A stretch of 64,000 nt of DNA from JBHENC01 sp046262295 (lineage in GTDB: Bacteria > Acidobacteriota > Blastocatellia > Pyrinomonadales > Pyrinomonadaceae): the NCBI GenBank assembly GCA_046262295.1, contig JBHENC010000001.1, positions 248,001-312,000 of the forward strand, read 5' to 3'. Positions 25,904-35,104 of the stretch are shown here, one piece after another (within the stretch, counting starts at the first letter, position 1; every line of letters begins with the position of its first letter). The position numbers were made by a program, and so were the translations under genes. The notes below the pieces were generated by a model, which was given only the letters and a program-made list of their open reading frames with translations, did not search any database and was not told the DNA's origin.

Positions 25904-26920
25904 ATGAAAGCCTCAACGTTACTCACTGTGTTGCTGGCGCTCGTTTGCTGTTTGCTCGTGGCGGAAGACGTGAGGGCACAGGGGGGTGATATACCGGAAG
26001 GGCCGAGCATAGACGGCTATACTTCGATTGACTACGACCCCGACACAAACACAGTCATCGCATATTCTGAAACGAGTATATCGCATTATGGCGTGAGAAG
26101 CTTTTATGACGCATATGTGTATATGTACATAACGAACGATAGCGGAGCGATTCTCGCCAACGAAATCGGGGAGGATTATACTCATACTGGATTCACATGG
26201 GTGACGGCGCAGGTGGCGGGCGATCCGGCGACAACCTACACCGCCAACGCCAGGCATAAAGCGCGGACGCGCTATTACGACGAATACTATGAAGACTTTT
26301 ACCCGTACCGCTATGTGATTGATTATTGGGATGACTACTTCTTCGGCTTCTTCGAGGGACAATCTATTTATCAACAACTGTATTATCAGTTCTTTCGTCC
26401 CGGCACTGATCCCATCACGCGCCGCTCTCCATATATCAATCTTGGTTCGACTTATGACTCGGCTTCCGTGACCACGCCGAGGAAACCACATCATCTGAAA
26501 ATTGTGGATGATGTTACGGAAAGAAAGTTTTGCGGGCAGCTTGAAAGAAGGATAATCTATCAAGTGGTTGATTTTAAAGGTCGCCCGGTCGGAAAAGTCC
26601 CACTCAAGGAACTTTTTCCCGGCACTATCAAAAGTTCTTGCGACGGTGCCACCGTTGATCCATCGCCTTGTTCTGATGAGTATACAGACTCCAACGGCGT
26701 TTTCACCGACTATCTTAGATCACTTTGTATAGTAAATGATGAATACTGTGGAGCTGCCATTGATCCTAACAAATGGCAATGGTGCCCTCCGGGACGCACA
26801 TCAATAACTTTAGGCTCAATGATATATAGAATTCGACACATTGAAATTACTGTCAACGGGCTTGACAAACTGCCTTTAGGTGGACACATCTATCCATCAG
26901 GCTTAATGACTTATCGATAA
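25904..26920 (+). CDS. secreted protein of unknown function, Tyr/Asp rich
   Basis: A 338-residue exported protein. The signal peptide ends near VRAQGGD. The first half is rich in Tyr and Asp (YDEYYEDFYPYRYVIDYWDD), the second half has several Cys residues and a segment TDSNGVFTDYL like those in secreted structural proteins. No catalytic motif is seen. The start at 25904 is preferred over 25877 because AAAGGA precedes it. It is the second gene of a three-gene secreted set. Confidence 0.72.
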   Translation: MKASTLLTVLLALVCCLLVAEDVRAQGGDIPEGPSIDGYTSIDYDPDTNTVIAYSETSISHYGVRSFYDAYVYMYITNDSGAILANEIGEDYTHTGFTWVTAQVAGDPATTYTANARHKARTRYYDEYYEDFYPYRYVIDYWDDYFFGFFEGQSIYQQLYYQFFRPGTDPITRRSPYINLGSTYDSASVTTPRKPHHLKIVDDVTERKFCGQLERRIIYQVVDFKGRPVGKVPLKELFPGTIKSSCDGATVDPSPCSDEYTDSNGVFTDYLRSLCIVNDEYCGAAIDPNKWQWCPPGRTSITLGSMIYRIRHIEITVNGLDKLPLGGHIYPSGLMTYR

Positions 26921-26931
26921 GGAGACTCACC

Positions 26932-27654
26932 ATGAGGAAGCAATTAATCCTTGGCGTAGTGATAGTCCTAATGTTGGTCACGATAGGTGTGTTTTATGCT
27001 GCACCATCAAAGCGAACCATTCATCAGGATACGGCTCGCCGTTATGGAGGAGTGGCAGGCCGTGTGTTAGATAGCGAGGGACAACCTGTGCCCAAAGCTG
27101 AGGTGGTCGCCGAAATAGTTGGCTTCCAATCGGGTGCATTGCCCACTACTCAAACAGATGGAGAAGGTAAATTCCTCTTCAAACATTTAACACCTGGAAC
27201 ATATATGATATATAGTTCCAAAAGAGAAGATGACTACTCACCCACTGATTCTGCCTTTCATCTTGAAACCGTCAATTCTCCTCCTAAGATAAGTGTCTTT
27301 GGAGATCAGGTCACATCAAATGTTATCGCGCAACTGGGGCCGAAATCTGCCAAACTAGTCGGACGTGTTATTGATGCTACAACGAGCCGACCAGTCAGCG
27401 AGGCAACAATATACCTTCGTCGTGCAGATAATCCAGAGGCATTAATTATAACTGGCCCCGAACAACCAGGAATAAAAGAGAAAGGCGGATTCAAGATTCT
27501 CGTTCCTTCTGCGCCTTTTACTATCGAAGTAAAAGCACCCGGCTACCAGGATTGGACGTACAGCAGCGACGGTACAGGTAAGCACGCCGATAAGCTTAAG
27601 CTGGGAAAAGACGAAATAAAGAAGTTAGATATTGCCTTGCGTCCGCTAAAATAA
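26932..27654 (+). CDS. membrane-anchored protein with two carboxypeptidase-regulatory-like domains
   Basis: A 240-residue protein. An N-terminal hydrophobic anchor (residues 5-24) is followed by two beta-sandwich domains of the CarboxypepD_reg type. The first has GVAGRVLDSEGQPVPKAEV and DGEGKFLFKHLTPGTYMI, the second LVGRVIDATTSRPVSEATIY. Such domains bind or present ligands and are common in Acidobacteriota surface proteins. AAGGAG precedes the ATG, 11 bases after the preceding gene. Confidence 0.85.
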   Translation: MRKQLILGVVIVLMLVTIGVFYAAPSKRTIHQDTARRYGGVAGRVLDSEGQPVPKAEVVAEIVGFQSGALPTTQTDGEGKFLFKHLTPGTYMIYSSKREDDYSPTDSAFHLETVNSPPKISVFGDQVTSNVIAQLGPKSAKLVGRVIDATTSRPVSEATIYLRRADNPEALIITGPEQPGIKEKGGFKILVPSAPFTIEVKAPGYQDWTYSSDGTGKHADKLKLGKDEIKKLDIALRPLK

Positions 27655-27694
27655 TCGGCAGACCAAATTCAATCGCCGCTTCAAAGGCCGTTCA

Positions 27695-27736
27695 GCTAAC
27701 CGCCTACAAGCGTGATATGGCTTGTAGGCGGTTAGC
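27695..27736. terminator. perfect 16-bp inverted repeat
   Basis: GCTAACCGCCTACAAG and CTTGTAGGCGGTTAGC are exact inverted copies separated by ten bases, 40 bases after the CarboxypepD-like gene. No U-tract follows, so termination is uncertain. Confidence 0.55.
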
Positions 27737-27777
27737 CATCTACAACCTACACGGCGAGCGGCATCCATCAGGCGTAG

Positions 27778-27872
27778 GTGAGACTCGACAGCTACGACGA
27801 GTTCGCCCGCCTTTTCCATTTCGACAACTACTATAGCGAGTTGCAATTGGATGTAACGAGACCCCTATCCTA
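27778..27872 (+). pseudogene. possible gene fragment
   Basis: A 95-base open stretch reads VRLDSYDEFARLFHFDNYY then SELQLDVTRPLS and stop. It has protein-like composition but is preceded in frame by TAG and lacks a convincing ribosome-binding site. It may be the end of a degraded secreted-protein gene. The remaining bases of the gap 27655-28076 hold only the two hairpins listed. Confidence 0.3.
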
Positions 27873-28020
27873 AGCGCAGAGTTTCACGCACAGAGGCAAG
27901 AAAGAACAAAAAGCGCGAAGGTTACACTCATTCGTAAACAGCTATATTGCAGCTATTTCGAGCCGCAAAGCATCAATGAGGACACTTTGATTGTAACGCT
28001 TCTTACTTGATTGAGAGTAG

Positions 28021-28058
28021 AAAGAGGCAAGCGCCTCTCGCAAAACGCCTGCCTCTTT
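28021..28058 (-). terminator. terminator hairpin of the beta-lactamase-like gene
   Basis: On the minus strand AAAGAGGCAGGCG pairs with CGCTTGCCTCTTT (one mismatch), followed by CTACTC. It lies 19 bases after the stop of the gene at 28077-29084. Confidence 0.6.
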
Positions 28059-28076
28059 GCTTTCAACAAGGTCTTC

Positions 28077-29084
28077 CTATCTTATGTTACCGATACCATT
28101 AATAATCGCACGCGCGACTGTCGGGATGATGTCGCGGTCGTTGGCGTGGTCTGTGGTGAAGGTGACGAGGATGAAGCGTGCGCCGTTTGGAAGCTCGATG
28201 TAGGCGGCGTCGTGGCGCGTCGCGCTTGTCCATCCGGCCTTTGACCAGAGGCGCGCGCCGGATTGCAGGGCAATGCCTGTAAAGCCGTGCGCTTGATCGT
28301 CCGCGTCGGTGCTCTTGCCCGCGAAGTCGCGCTTTAAGAGTTCCATCATCTGTGTGCTGCGCGCGGGCGTGATGGCGCGTCCCGTGACGATCTCCGTGAG
28401 CAGGCGGGCGGTAGCGTCAGTCGTCAGCTTGTTGCGATTGTCGTATTTCGCGCCGACGAAGACGCGGTCGCGCCCGTAGGGGCCTTCGCACCAGGGCTTT
28501 TGATTGGCGTTGATGCCGGTATATCCTTGCGCGGCGAAATAACGATTGACGGCGTTGCGCTTAAAAATCCATTCCGCCATCTCTGCGGGCGGCAGTTCGG
28601 GGCCGCTCGTGGTGCCCGTCAATTCATCCAGAACGTAATGCGTCGCGTCGTTCGACGAATCAACGATCATGTCGCGCATTGCCCGCCGCAACTCCGGCGT
28701 GTCTTTGATTTTCCCGTCTTCCATCTGCCGGTGCGCCGCGACCAGATAAAAAAGCTTGACGACGCTCGCCGGATAAATTCCTTCCGCACCGCGAAAACTC
28801 GCCTGCGCGGGATGCTGCGCATCGCTCAAATCAACGAGCGTGATCGCTAGATTCTTTTCCTGTAATTTTTTGCCCGCGAAGCTTTGTAGCGCAGCGTGTG
28901 CCGCTTCATCCACAAGTTGCTGCAAGGCACGCGGCGGCTGAGATGCAGCGTTCGCAGACACAGCCGTTTTTTGCTGAAGTGAAACATCCGGCGGACGATT
29001 CTGCTGCGCCGCCGCGTTGATAGCGAAAACTGCGAACACTGAAATCGAAAGAGTGAAAAAGAGATACAAAATTTTGCGTGTCAT
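28077..29084 (-). CDS. secreted class A beta-lactamase-like serine hydrolase
   Basis: A 335-residue exported protein with a signal peptide ending near NAAAQQ. The active-site SxxK is in YPASVVKLFYLVAA. The SDN-like motif is SSN in IVDSSNDATHYVLDELTG. The third motif, normally KTG or KSG, is KAG in LWSKAGWTS. These changes suggest a distant penicillin-recognising or peptidase-type enzyme rather than an efficient lactamase. A TTG codon directly precedes the ATG at 29084; the ATG with GGGAG upstream is chosen. Confidence 0.82.
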   Translation of the reverse strand: MTRKILYLFFTLSISVFAVFAINAAAQQNRPPDVSLQQKTAVSANAASQPPRALQQLVDEAAHAALQSFAGKKLQEKNLAITLVDLSDAQHPAQASFRGAEGIYPASVVKLFYLVAAHRQMEDGKIKDTPELRRAMRDMIVDSSNDATHYVLDELTGTTSGPELPPAEMAEWIFKRNAVNRYFAAQGYTGINANQKPWCEGPYGRDRVFVGAKYDNRNKLTTDATARLLTEIVTGRAITPARSTQMMELLKRDFAGKSTDADDQAHGFTGIALQSGARLWSKAGWTSATRHDAAYIELPNGARFILVTFTTDHANDRDIIPTVARAIINGIGNIR

Positions 29085-29181
29085 CAATCTACGCTCCCGC
29101 TAAGCTGCTCGTTACGTTAAGGCCGGGTGCATACTGTATCATTAGCCGTTGCAGACTGAATAGAGTAACGGTAAGCGAATC

Positions 29182-32076
29182 GTGGACGAACTAATCAGAA
29201 ATTTGCGCGCGACAGTTGGGCGCGACGCAGTGCTCGCGGAAGCAGACGAGTTGCTTGTTTACGAATGCGACGGGTTGCCGCAGCACAAGCATCTTCCGCG
29301 CGCCGTCGTCTTTCCGCGCTCGACGGAAGAGACGGCGGAGGTTCTGCGTGTGCTTAACAAAGCGCGTGTGCCGTTTGCTCCGCGCGGCGCGGGCACGGGA
29401 TTATCGGGCGGCGCACTCGCACAGAATCGCGGCGTCCTGATAGAGATGGCGCAGATGCGTCGCTTGCTCGAACTGGATGTAGAGAATCGCACGGCAATCG
29501 TCGAGACGGGCTTCGTCAACGCGCAACTCACGCGCGCCGCCGCGCCGCATAATCTTTACTACGCGCCCGATCCTTCGAGTCAGGCGACCTGCACCATCGG
29601 CGGCAACATCGCGGAGAACGCGGGCGGCATACATTGTTTGAAATACGGGATGACGGTTGACCACGTGCTTGCCGCGCGCGTTGTGTTAGCCGACGGGCAC
29701 ATCGTTGATCTGCACGACGACGCCGCAGTTGAAAAGAACGGCTTCGATCTGCTAGGCGTCTTCATCGGCTCCGAAGGCACTTTCGGCATCGCTACCGAAG
29801 CAACGTTGCGTCTTCTGCAGACGCCTCCCGCTGTGCGCACACTGCTCGCGGATTTTACAAACGTGGATGATGCGAGCCGCGCCGTCTCCGCCATCATCGC
29901 CGCCGGAATCATCCCGGCGGCGCTTGAGATGATTGACGGCGTGACGATTCGCGCCGTCGAAGCGAGCATCTTTGCGGCGGGCATTCCGCAGGATGCTTTG
30001 GCCGCGCTGCTCATCGAAGTGGACGGCCTCGAAGCTGGCCTCGATGCGGAGACGGCACAGGCCGAAAACATTTGTCGTCAGTACGGCGCACGCGATGTGC
30101 GGCGTGCCAACGGCGAAGCCGAACGGAAGAAGCTCTGGGCAGCGCGCAAGGGCGCGTTCGGCGCGATGGGACGCCTTGCACCCGATCTGATGTTACAGGA
30201 CGCGGTCGTGCCGCGCTCGCGTCTGCCCGAAGTTCTCGCCGCCACGTATCGCATTGGCGCAAAATATAAACTGCTCGTCGCCAATGTCTTTCACGCGGGC
30301 GATGGCAATCTTCATCCCTTTATCTGTTTCGATTCGCGCAACGCGGATGAAGTTAAGCGCGTCAAGGAAGCGGGGCGCGAGATAATGGAAACGTGCGTGC
30401 GCGCGGGCGGCACGATCACGGGCGAGCACGGCGTCGGGCTGGATAAAAGCGCGTACCTGCCGCTCATCTTTTCGGAAGACGATATGGACGCGATGCTCCG
30501 CGTGCGCGCCGCATTCGATCCGACGGGGTTGTGCAATCCGGGCAAGATTATCCCGACGATGCGCAGTTGCGGCGAAGCCCGCACCGCAAAAACGAAACAG
30601 GCTCAAGCGCAAACCAATGAGGCTCTAACGCAAAGTGAATCTTACGCGCATTACGACGCGGCTTCATCACAGAACGGTTCAGCGACACCACAAGAAAGCG
30701 CGCACGCACCGACGCCGCAGAAAGAAACTTTCGCGTCCGTTGAACCAACATTGCAAGATAACAGAGCACCTTTTGTTTCTCGCTCCGGCTCTTTCAATCC
30801 GGCTGCTGCGCGTGCTCTTTTTTCGCAACTCGTCGGCGCGGCAAACATCAGCGAAGCAGAGGATTCCGAAACGCTGACCATCGCTCCGGCAACCGTTCGG
30901 GAAGCGTGCGAGGCCGTGCGGCTGGCAGCACGCGAAGGCTGGCGCGTTCAGCCTGCCGGAGCCAGAACATGGCTCAACAAAAACCGTGAATCGAACGGCG
31001 GGGACGTTGTAATTACCACCAGACACTTAACGCGCATTATCGAACACGAACCGGCAGACCTCACGGCGACAACGGAAGCGGGCGTGCCGCTCGTAGCGCT
31101 CAATGCCGAACTCGCGCGCAGAGGCAAACAGTGGTTGCCGCTTGATCCGCCCGGTGACGGACGCGCAACTGTCGGCGGCATCACGGCAAGAGGCGACGGT
31201 GGCGGCGCACAGAGTTTTTATTACGGGCGCACGCGCTCGTTTGTCATAGGAATGCGCGTCGCGCTCGCCGACGGGAAAATTATCAAAGCGGGCGGGCGCG
31301 TTGTTAAGAACGTCGCGGGCTATGATATGTGCAAGCTCTTTGTCGGAAGTCGCGGCGCGCTCGGCCTGATTCTGGAATTGACGTTCAAGCTCCGCCCGCT
31401 TCCGGCGCAAACGACGACCGTCATTGCGCGCGGCTCGCTTTCCGCACTCTTACCGGCGGCGCGCGGGATTCTCGATGCGCGACTCTTTCCCGTCGCCCTC
31501 GAACTGCTTTCGCCGCGCATGGCGCACGCCGTCGCCCTACCACAGGCGGGCGCGGAGGATTGCGCATTGCTCATACGCTTTGCCGGAAGCGCGGAAGCCG
31601 TCGCTTATCAAACGCAGCAGTCGTGCGTGTTGCTGAACAGCATAACGAAGAACAGCGCCGTTGAGACGTGCGCCGACGATGATGAGCTGTGGCGCGAGCT
31701 GGCGGCGAATTCTTCGTTTCGTGCGGATCAAATAAACTGGCGTGCGAATGTGCGCCCGACAGAACTCGGCGCGTTGCTAAACTTCGCCGCGAGTGCCGCG
31801 CCCGGACTTTTTAACGCTTCATCGTTATGGCACGCAGGCGCGGGCGATGGACGGGTGCGCGTTTGCGTTTCGTCACAGATGAGCACAGCCATGTGTGCGA
31901 AGGCTTTTGCAAAGTTAAATGAAGCAGCGCGTAGATACGGCGGCGCGCTACGCCTTGAGAATGCGCCGTTTGAATTATGGAACGCCTGTGCTGCCCATAA
32001 CAGTTGCGGCGCGGCTGCGGGATTAAGCGCCCGCATCAAACAGCAACTCGATCCGGCGAACCTGTTTTGTGCGTAA
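29182..32076 (+). CDS. GlcD-GlcE fusion, glycolate oxidase FAD-binding subunits
   Basis: A 964-residue protein joining two FAD-binding proteins that are separate subunits in most glycolate oxidases. Residues 1-455 are GlcD-like: PRGAGTGLSGGAL, IGGNIAENAGGIHCLKYG, FHAGDGNLHPFICFD and GEHGVGLDK. A Gln/Ala/Thr-rich linker covers about 465-535. Residues 540-964 are GlcE-like, with TVGGITARGDGGG and GGRVVKNVAGYDMCKL. The start is a GTG at 29182 with a weak ribosome-binding site. GlcF follows 93 bases downstream, so the two genes encode a complete glycolate-to-glyoxylate oxidase. Confidence 0.92.
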   Translation: MDELIRNLRATVGRDAVLAEADELLVYECDGLPQHKHLPRAVVFPRSTEETAEVLRVLNKARVPFAPRGAGTGLSGGALAQNRGVLIEMAQMRRLLELDVENRTAIVETGFVNAQLTRAAAPHNLYYAPDPSSQATCTIGGNIAENAGGIHCLKYGMTVDHVLAARVVLADGHIVDLHDDAAVEKNGFDLLGVFIGSEGTFGIATEATLRLLQTPPAVRTLLADFTNVDDASRAVSAIIAAGIIPAALEMIDGVTIRAVEASIFAAGIPQDALAALLIEVDGLEAGLDAETAQAENICRQYGARDVRRANGEAERKKLWAARKGAFGAMGRLAPDLMLQDAVVPRSRLPEVLAATYRIGAKYKLLVANVFHAGDGNLHPFICFDSRNADEVKRVKEAGREIMETCVRAGGTITGEHGVGLDKSAYLPLIFSEDDMDAMLRVRAAFDPTGLCNPGKIIPTMRSCGEARTAKTKQAQAQTNEALTQSESYAHYDAASSQNGSATPQESAHAPTPQKETFASVEPTLQDNRAPFVSRSGSFNPAAARALFSQLVGAANISEAEDSETLTIAPATVREACEAVRLAAREGWRVQPAGARTWLNKNRESNGGDVVITTRHLTRIIEHEPADLTATTEAGVPLVALNAELARRGKQWLPLDPPGDGRATVGGITARGDGGGAQSFYYGRTRSFVIGMRVALADGKIIKAGGRVVKNVAGYDMCKLFVGSRGALGLILELTFKLRPLPAQTTTVIARGSLSALLPAARGILDARLFPVALELLSPRMAHAVALPQAGAEDCALLIRFAGSAEAVAYQTQQSCVLLNSITKNSAVETCADDDELWRELAANSSFRADQINWRANVRPTELGALLNFAASAAPGLFNASSLWHAGAGDGRVRVCVSSQMSTAMCAKAFAKLNEAARRYGGALRLENAPFELWNACAAHNSCGAAAGLSARIKQQLDPANLFCA

Positions 32077-32169
32077 CGCCTCGCGGTAAACTTTAAGGGC
32101 GCACTGCATCGTGAAGAATGAGTGCGGCGTCGCTTCGGTTAAGGCTCTCATAAGGATCAAGAATTCTTG

Positions 32170-33555
32170 ATGACGGCGAAAGCTTCAACGGAATTGGCGG
32201 GCGTGTTGGCCGCCGAAGAAAACAAACTGCTGGCGTGCATTCACTGCGGCCTGTGTCTTGAAGCCTGCCCGACTTACGTTCACACGGGCGATGAGAATGA
32301 CAGTCCGCGCGGGCGCATTTACCTGATGCGCGCCGTCGAAGAGACACGCATCAGCGCATCTTCCGAGACTTTTGCACGCCACATCAATCGCTGTCTGGGA
32401 TGCCGCGCGTGCGAGCTGGCGTGTCCGGCGGGCGTAGAATACGGGCAACTACTCGAAGCCGCGCGCGCCGAAATCAAAACTCCGGAAGCGAAGCGGAAAG
32501 TCACAAGCAAGCTGCTTCACATCGTTCTCAAACATCTGTGGCTGCATCCGTCGCGTTTGCGTTTCGCTTTCGCCGCCGCGCGTCTTGTGCGTGATGCCGG
32601 ATTAATTAATCTGCTTTTGAAAGCGCGCATCGCACGACTCGTCTCGCCGCGCATGGAATTTGCGCTCGCGCTTCTGGAAAGCTCTGCACGGGCTTCACCG
32701 CCGGAGCGCGTTACAGACCGGCGCGAAGCATTGAGAGATAAAAAGGCCGTGTCGTCGCGTGAAGGGTGTGAAGTTAAAAGCGCCGCACTGCTCTTTACGG
32801 GCTGCGTCACGGAAGGACTTTTTGCGCGCATTAATCAAGCGACGAAGCGCGTGCTCGCGTTGAACAACTGCGCGACGCAAGTGCCACGCGAACAGGTTTG
32901 CTGCGGTGCGCTGCACGCTCACGCCGGAGATTTGGAAGGCGCGCGAACGCTGGCGCGGCGCAACATCGAAGCCTTCGACGTAGAGGCGAAAGAGGCTCTG
33001 CCGGTTGTGACGAACGCGGGCGGGTGCGGCGCGATGCTTCTCTCTTATGGGCATCTTCTGGCGAATGATGAGCAGTATGCGAAGCGCGCGAAGGCTTTCA
33101 GCGAACGTGTGCGCGACATCAGCCAGCAACTCGAAACGACGGGCATCAAGAAGGGCGGCGCAGAGATGTCGGGGAATTTATCCGTGACTTACGATGCCTC
33201 GTGCCATCTGCTTTACGGGCAGCGCGCCGACGAAGCACCGCTCGAAATGCTGCGCGCCGTTTCCGGTTTGCGATTCGTGCCGCTCGAAGCGAGCGCGGTG
33301 TGTTGCGGCGGCGCAGGCGTTTATAATTTGCTGCAACCGGAATTAAGCGCCCGCGTGCTCCATGAAAAACTCGCGCACATTAAAGAGACGGGCGCGTGGA
33401 TTCTGGCGACGGGGAATCCCGGCTGCCATATGCAGATCGGCGCGGGGGCGCGGCTCTGCGGAATGCCGTCTCTACGTGTCTGCCATCCTGTAGAGCTGTT
33501 GGACGAATCTTACGAGCGTGCCGGATTCTATGCAGAGATTCCCGATAGACAGTGA
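32170..33555 (+). CDS. glcF: glycolate oxidase iron-sulfur subunit GlcF
   Basis: A 461-residue membrane-associated electron-transfer subunit. Two ferredoxin-type clusters are seen as CIHCGLCLEACP and CLGCRACELACPAG, followed by two CCG domains (VCCGALHAHAG and VCCGGAGVYN) that may bind a further cluster or haem. It would pass electrons from the GlcD-GlcE fusion to quinone. A TTG directly precedes the ATG at 32170; the ATG is used, with AAGGAT upstream. Confidence 0.92.
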   Translation: MTAKASTELAGVLAAEENKLLACIHCGLCLEACPTYVHTGDENDSPRGRIYLMRAVEETRISASSETFARHINRCLGCRACELACPAGVEYGQLLEAARAEIKTPEAKRKVTSKLLHIVLKHLWLHPSRLRFAFAAARLVRDAGLINLLLKARIARLVSPRMEFALALLESSARASPPERVTDRREALRDKKAVSSREGCEVKSAALLFTGCVTEGLFARINQATKRVLALNNCATQVPREQVCCGALHAHAGDLEGARTLARRNIEAFDVEAKEALPVVTNAGGCGAMLLSYGHLLANDEQYAKRAKAFSERVRDISQQLETTGIKKGGAEMSGNLSVTYDASCHLLYGQRADEAPLEMLRAVSGLRFVPLEASAVCCGGAGVYNLLQPELSARVLHEKLAHIKETGAWILATGNPGCHMQIGAGARLCGMPSLRVCHPVELLDESYERAGFYAEIPDRQ

Positions 33556-33618
33556 TAGCGACAAACACCGCCCCCTCTCTTCTCACGCCGTAAATTTTCC
33601 TCAAGCCTTACTCGCCGT

Positions 33619-34821
33619 TCAAATGTTTTCTTCTGCCGCAATCTGCGTTGCATCAAACGCGATGCGACCGCCGATGATCGTCAAGCGCACACGCCCGTCT
33701 TCATCCAACGCGACGAGGTCGGCGCGCTTGCCCGTTTCAATCGAGCCGTAGTTGCGTTCCACACCGAGCAGTCGCGCCGGATTAAGCGAAGCCATTCGCG
33801 TCGCTTCTATCATCTGCACATCGAGCGCGAGCATTCTGCGCACGGCATCATCCATTGCGATCACCGATCCCGCAATGCTACCGCGCGCGTTGCTCGTGCG
33901 TCCGTCCGTCACTTTAATCGTTTCGCCCCACACGTCGTATTCACCGTCGCCGAGTCCGGCGGGCGCAACCGCATCGCTAATCAACGCGACGCGCTCCGCT
34001 GTCTTGCACTTGAGGATCAGCCGCAGCATCGAAGCATCGCAATGCACGCCGTCGGCGATCACGTCGCACGTGACATCGTCGCGCAGCAAGCCCCAGCCGA
34101 TTGGCCCCGCCGCGCGATGATGCAGCGCAAGCATCGCGTTCGGAAAATGCGTCATGTGATGAGCACCGGCGTCGCACGCTTGATCCAATATTTCAACACC
34201 TGCGCGCGTGTGCCCGATGGAGACGATCCAGCCGCGTCGCCGCAACTCGCGCACAAGCTTTATGCCGCCTTCAACCTCCGGCGCGACGGTAATCATGTGT
34301 GCGGCATTCTTACTATTAAGCACGGGAAGCGCGGCAACGTCTCGCGCATCCGTGAAGGTGCGAAAATATTTTATGCGCAGCGCCCCACACTGCGCGACGT
34401 TGACGAACGGCCCTTCGTAGTGAAGCCCGAGCGCCCGCGCAGCTGTTATAGTTGTCCGGCTCTGATCCTGCGCGGTAATCAATTCTTCGACGGCCTTTGT
34501 CGCGCGCACGTAGTCCGCATCCGGCGCGGGCACAAACGTCGGCAGCCATGCCGTCACGCCGCGCGTCGCCAGAAAACGCGCCACGCGGTGCAGATCATCG
34601 CCGCTCGCGTCCATCGTATCCACGCCCGCCGCGCCGTGTATATGCACATCTATGAAGCCCGGCAAGAGCGTGAGGCCATCAAGATTCAAAACGGCGTCGG
34701 CGGGCGTCGTTTCATTTTTCGTGCTTTTGTAAATAGTTGCGATGCGCCCGCCTCGGATTAGCAGGCTCGCATCTTCGCGGGCTTCGTCCGGCAGGATGAT
34801 GCGCGTGGATCGCAGCAGCAT
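33619..34821 (-). CDS. nagA: N-acetylglucosamine-6-phosphate deacetylase NagA
   Basis: Removes the acetyl group of GlcNAc-6-phosphate, giving glucosamine-6-phosphate and acetate. About 400 residues. The amidohydrolase metal motif HIHG is in GFIDVHIHGAAGVDTM, with further ligands in LHYEGPFVN, VSIGHTRAG and THFPNAM. The C-terminal NPARLLGVERNYGSIETGKRADL is typical. The start is uncertain: ATG 34821 begins the conserved fold, and ATG 34851 and a longer frame to 34914 also exist, none with a good ribosome-binding site. It is the last gene of the minus-strand amino-sugar cluster. Confidence 0.92.
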   Translation of the reverse strand: MLLRSTRIILPDEAREDASLLIRGGRIATIYKSTKNETTPADAVLNLDGLTLLPGFIDVHIHGAAGVDTMDASGDDLHRVARFLATRGVTAWLPTFVPAPDADYVRATKAVEELITAQDQSRTTITAARALGLHYEGPFVNVAQCGALRIKYFRTFTDARDVAALPVLNSKNAAHMITVAPEVEGGIKLVRELRRRGWIVSIGHTRAGVEILDQACDAGAHHMTHFPNAMLALHHRAAGPIGWGLLRDDVTCDVIADGVHCDASMLRLILKCKTAERVALISDAVAPAGLGDGEYDVWGETIKVTDGRTSNARGSIAGSVIAMDDAVRRMLALDVQMIEATRMASLNPARLLGVERNYGSIETGKRADLVALDEDGRVRLTIIGGRIAFDATQIAAEENI

Positions 34822-35104
34822 AGAGCGCGGTTCAGGATCGGTTCTTTGCATGAAAGTATTTAAGCACAAACTTACAGTGTACACGCGCGTGCCCGCAACA
34901 AGCGTTGCAGGCACGCATTACGTGACAAACAATCCGGCTTTAGAAATTGGACTTCAAGCCGAATTGAATCTGGCGCGGATCGCGCGTTTTGCAACGCAGC
35001 GCCGACCATGCTGATACGGAAAAATGAAAACATTTAGATTTATGAATAAGTTTGACGGATAAGAGAATGACCTGAAAAGCTCACTATTAATTCACCGCAA
35101 TAGT

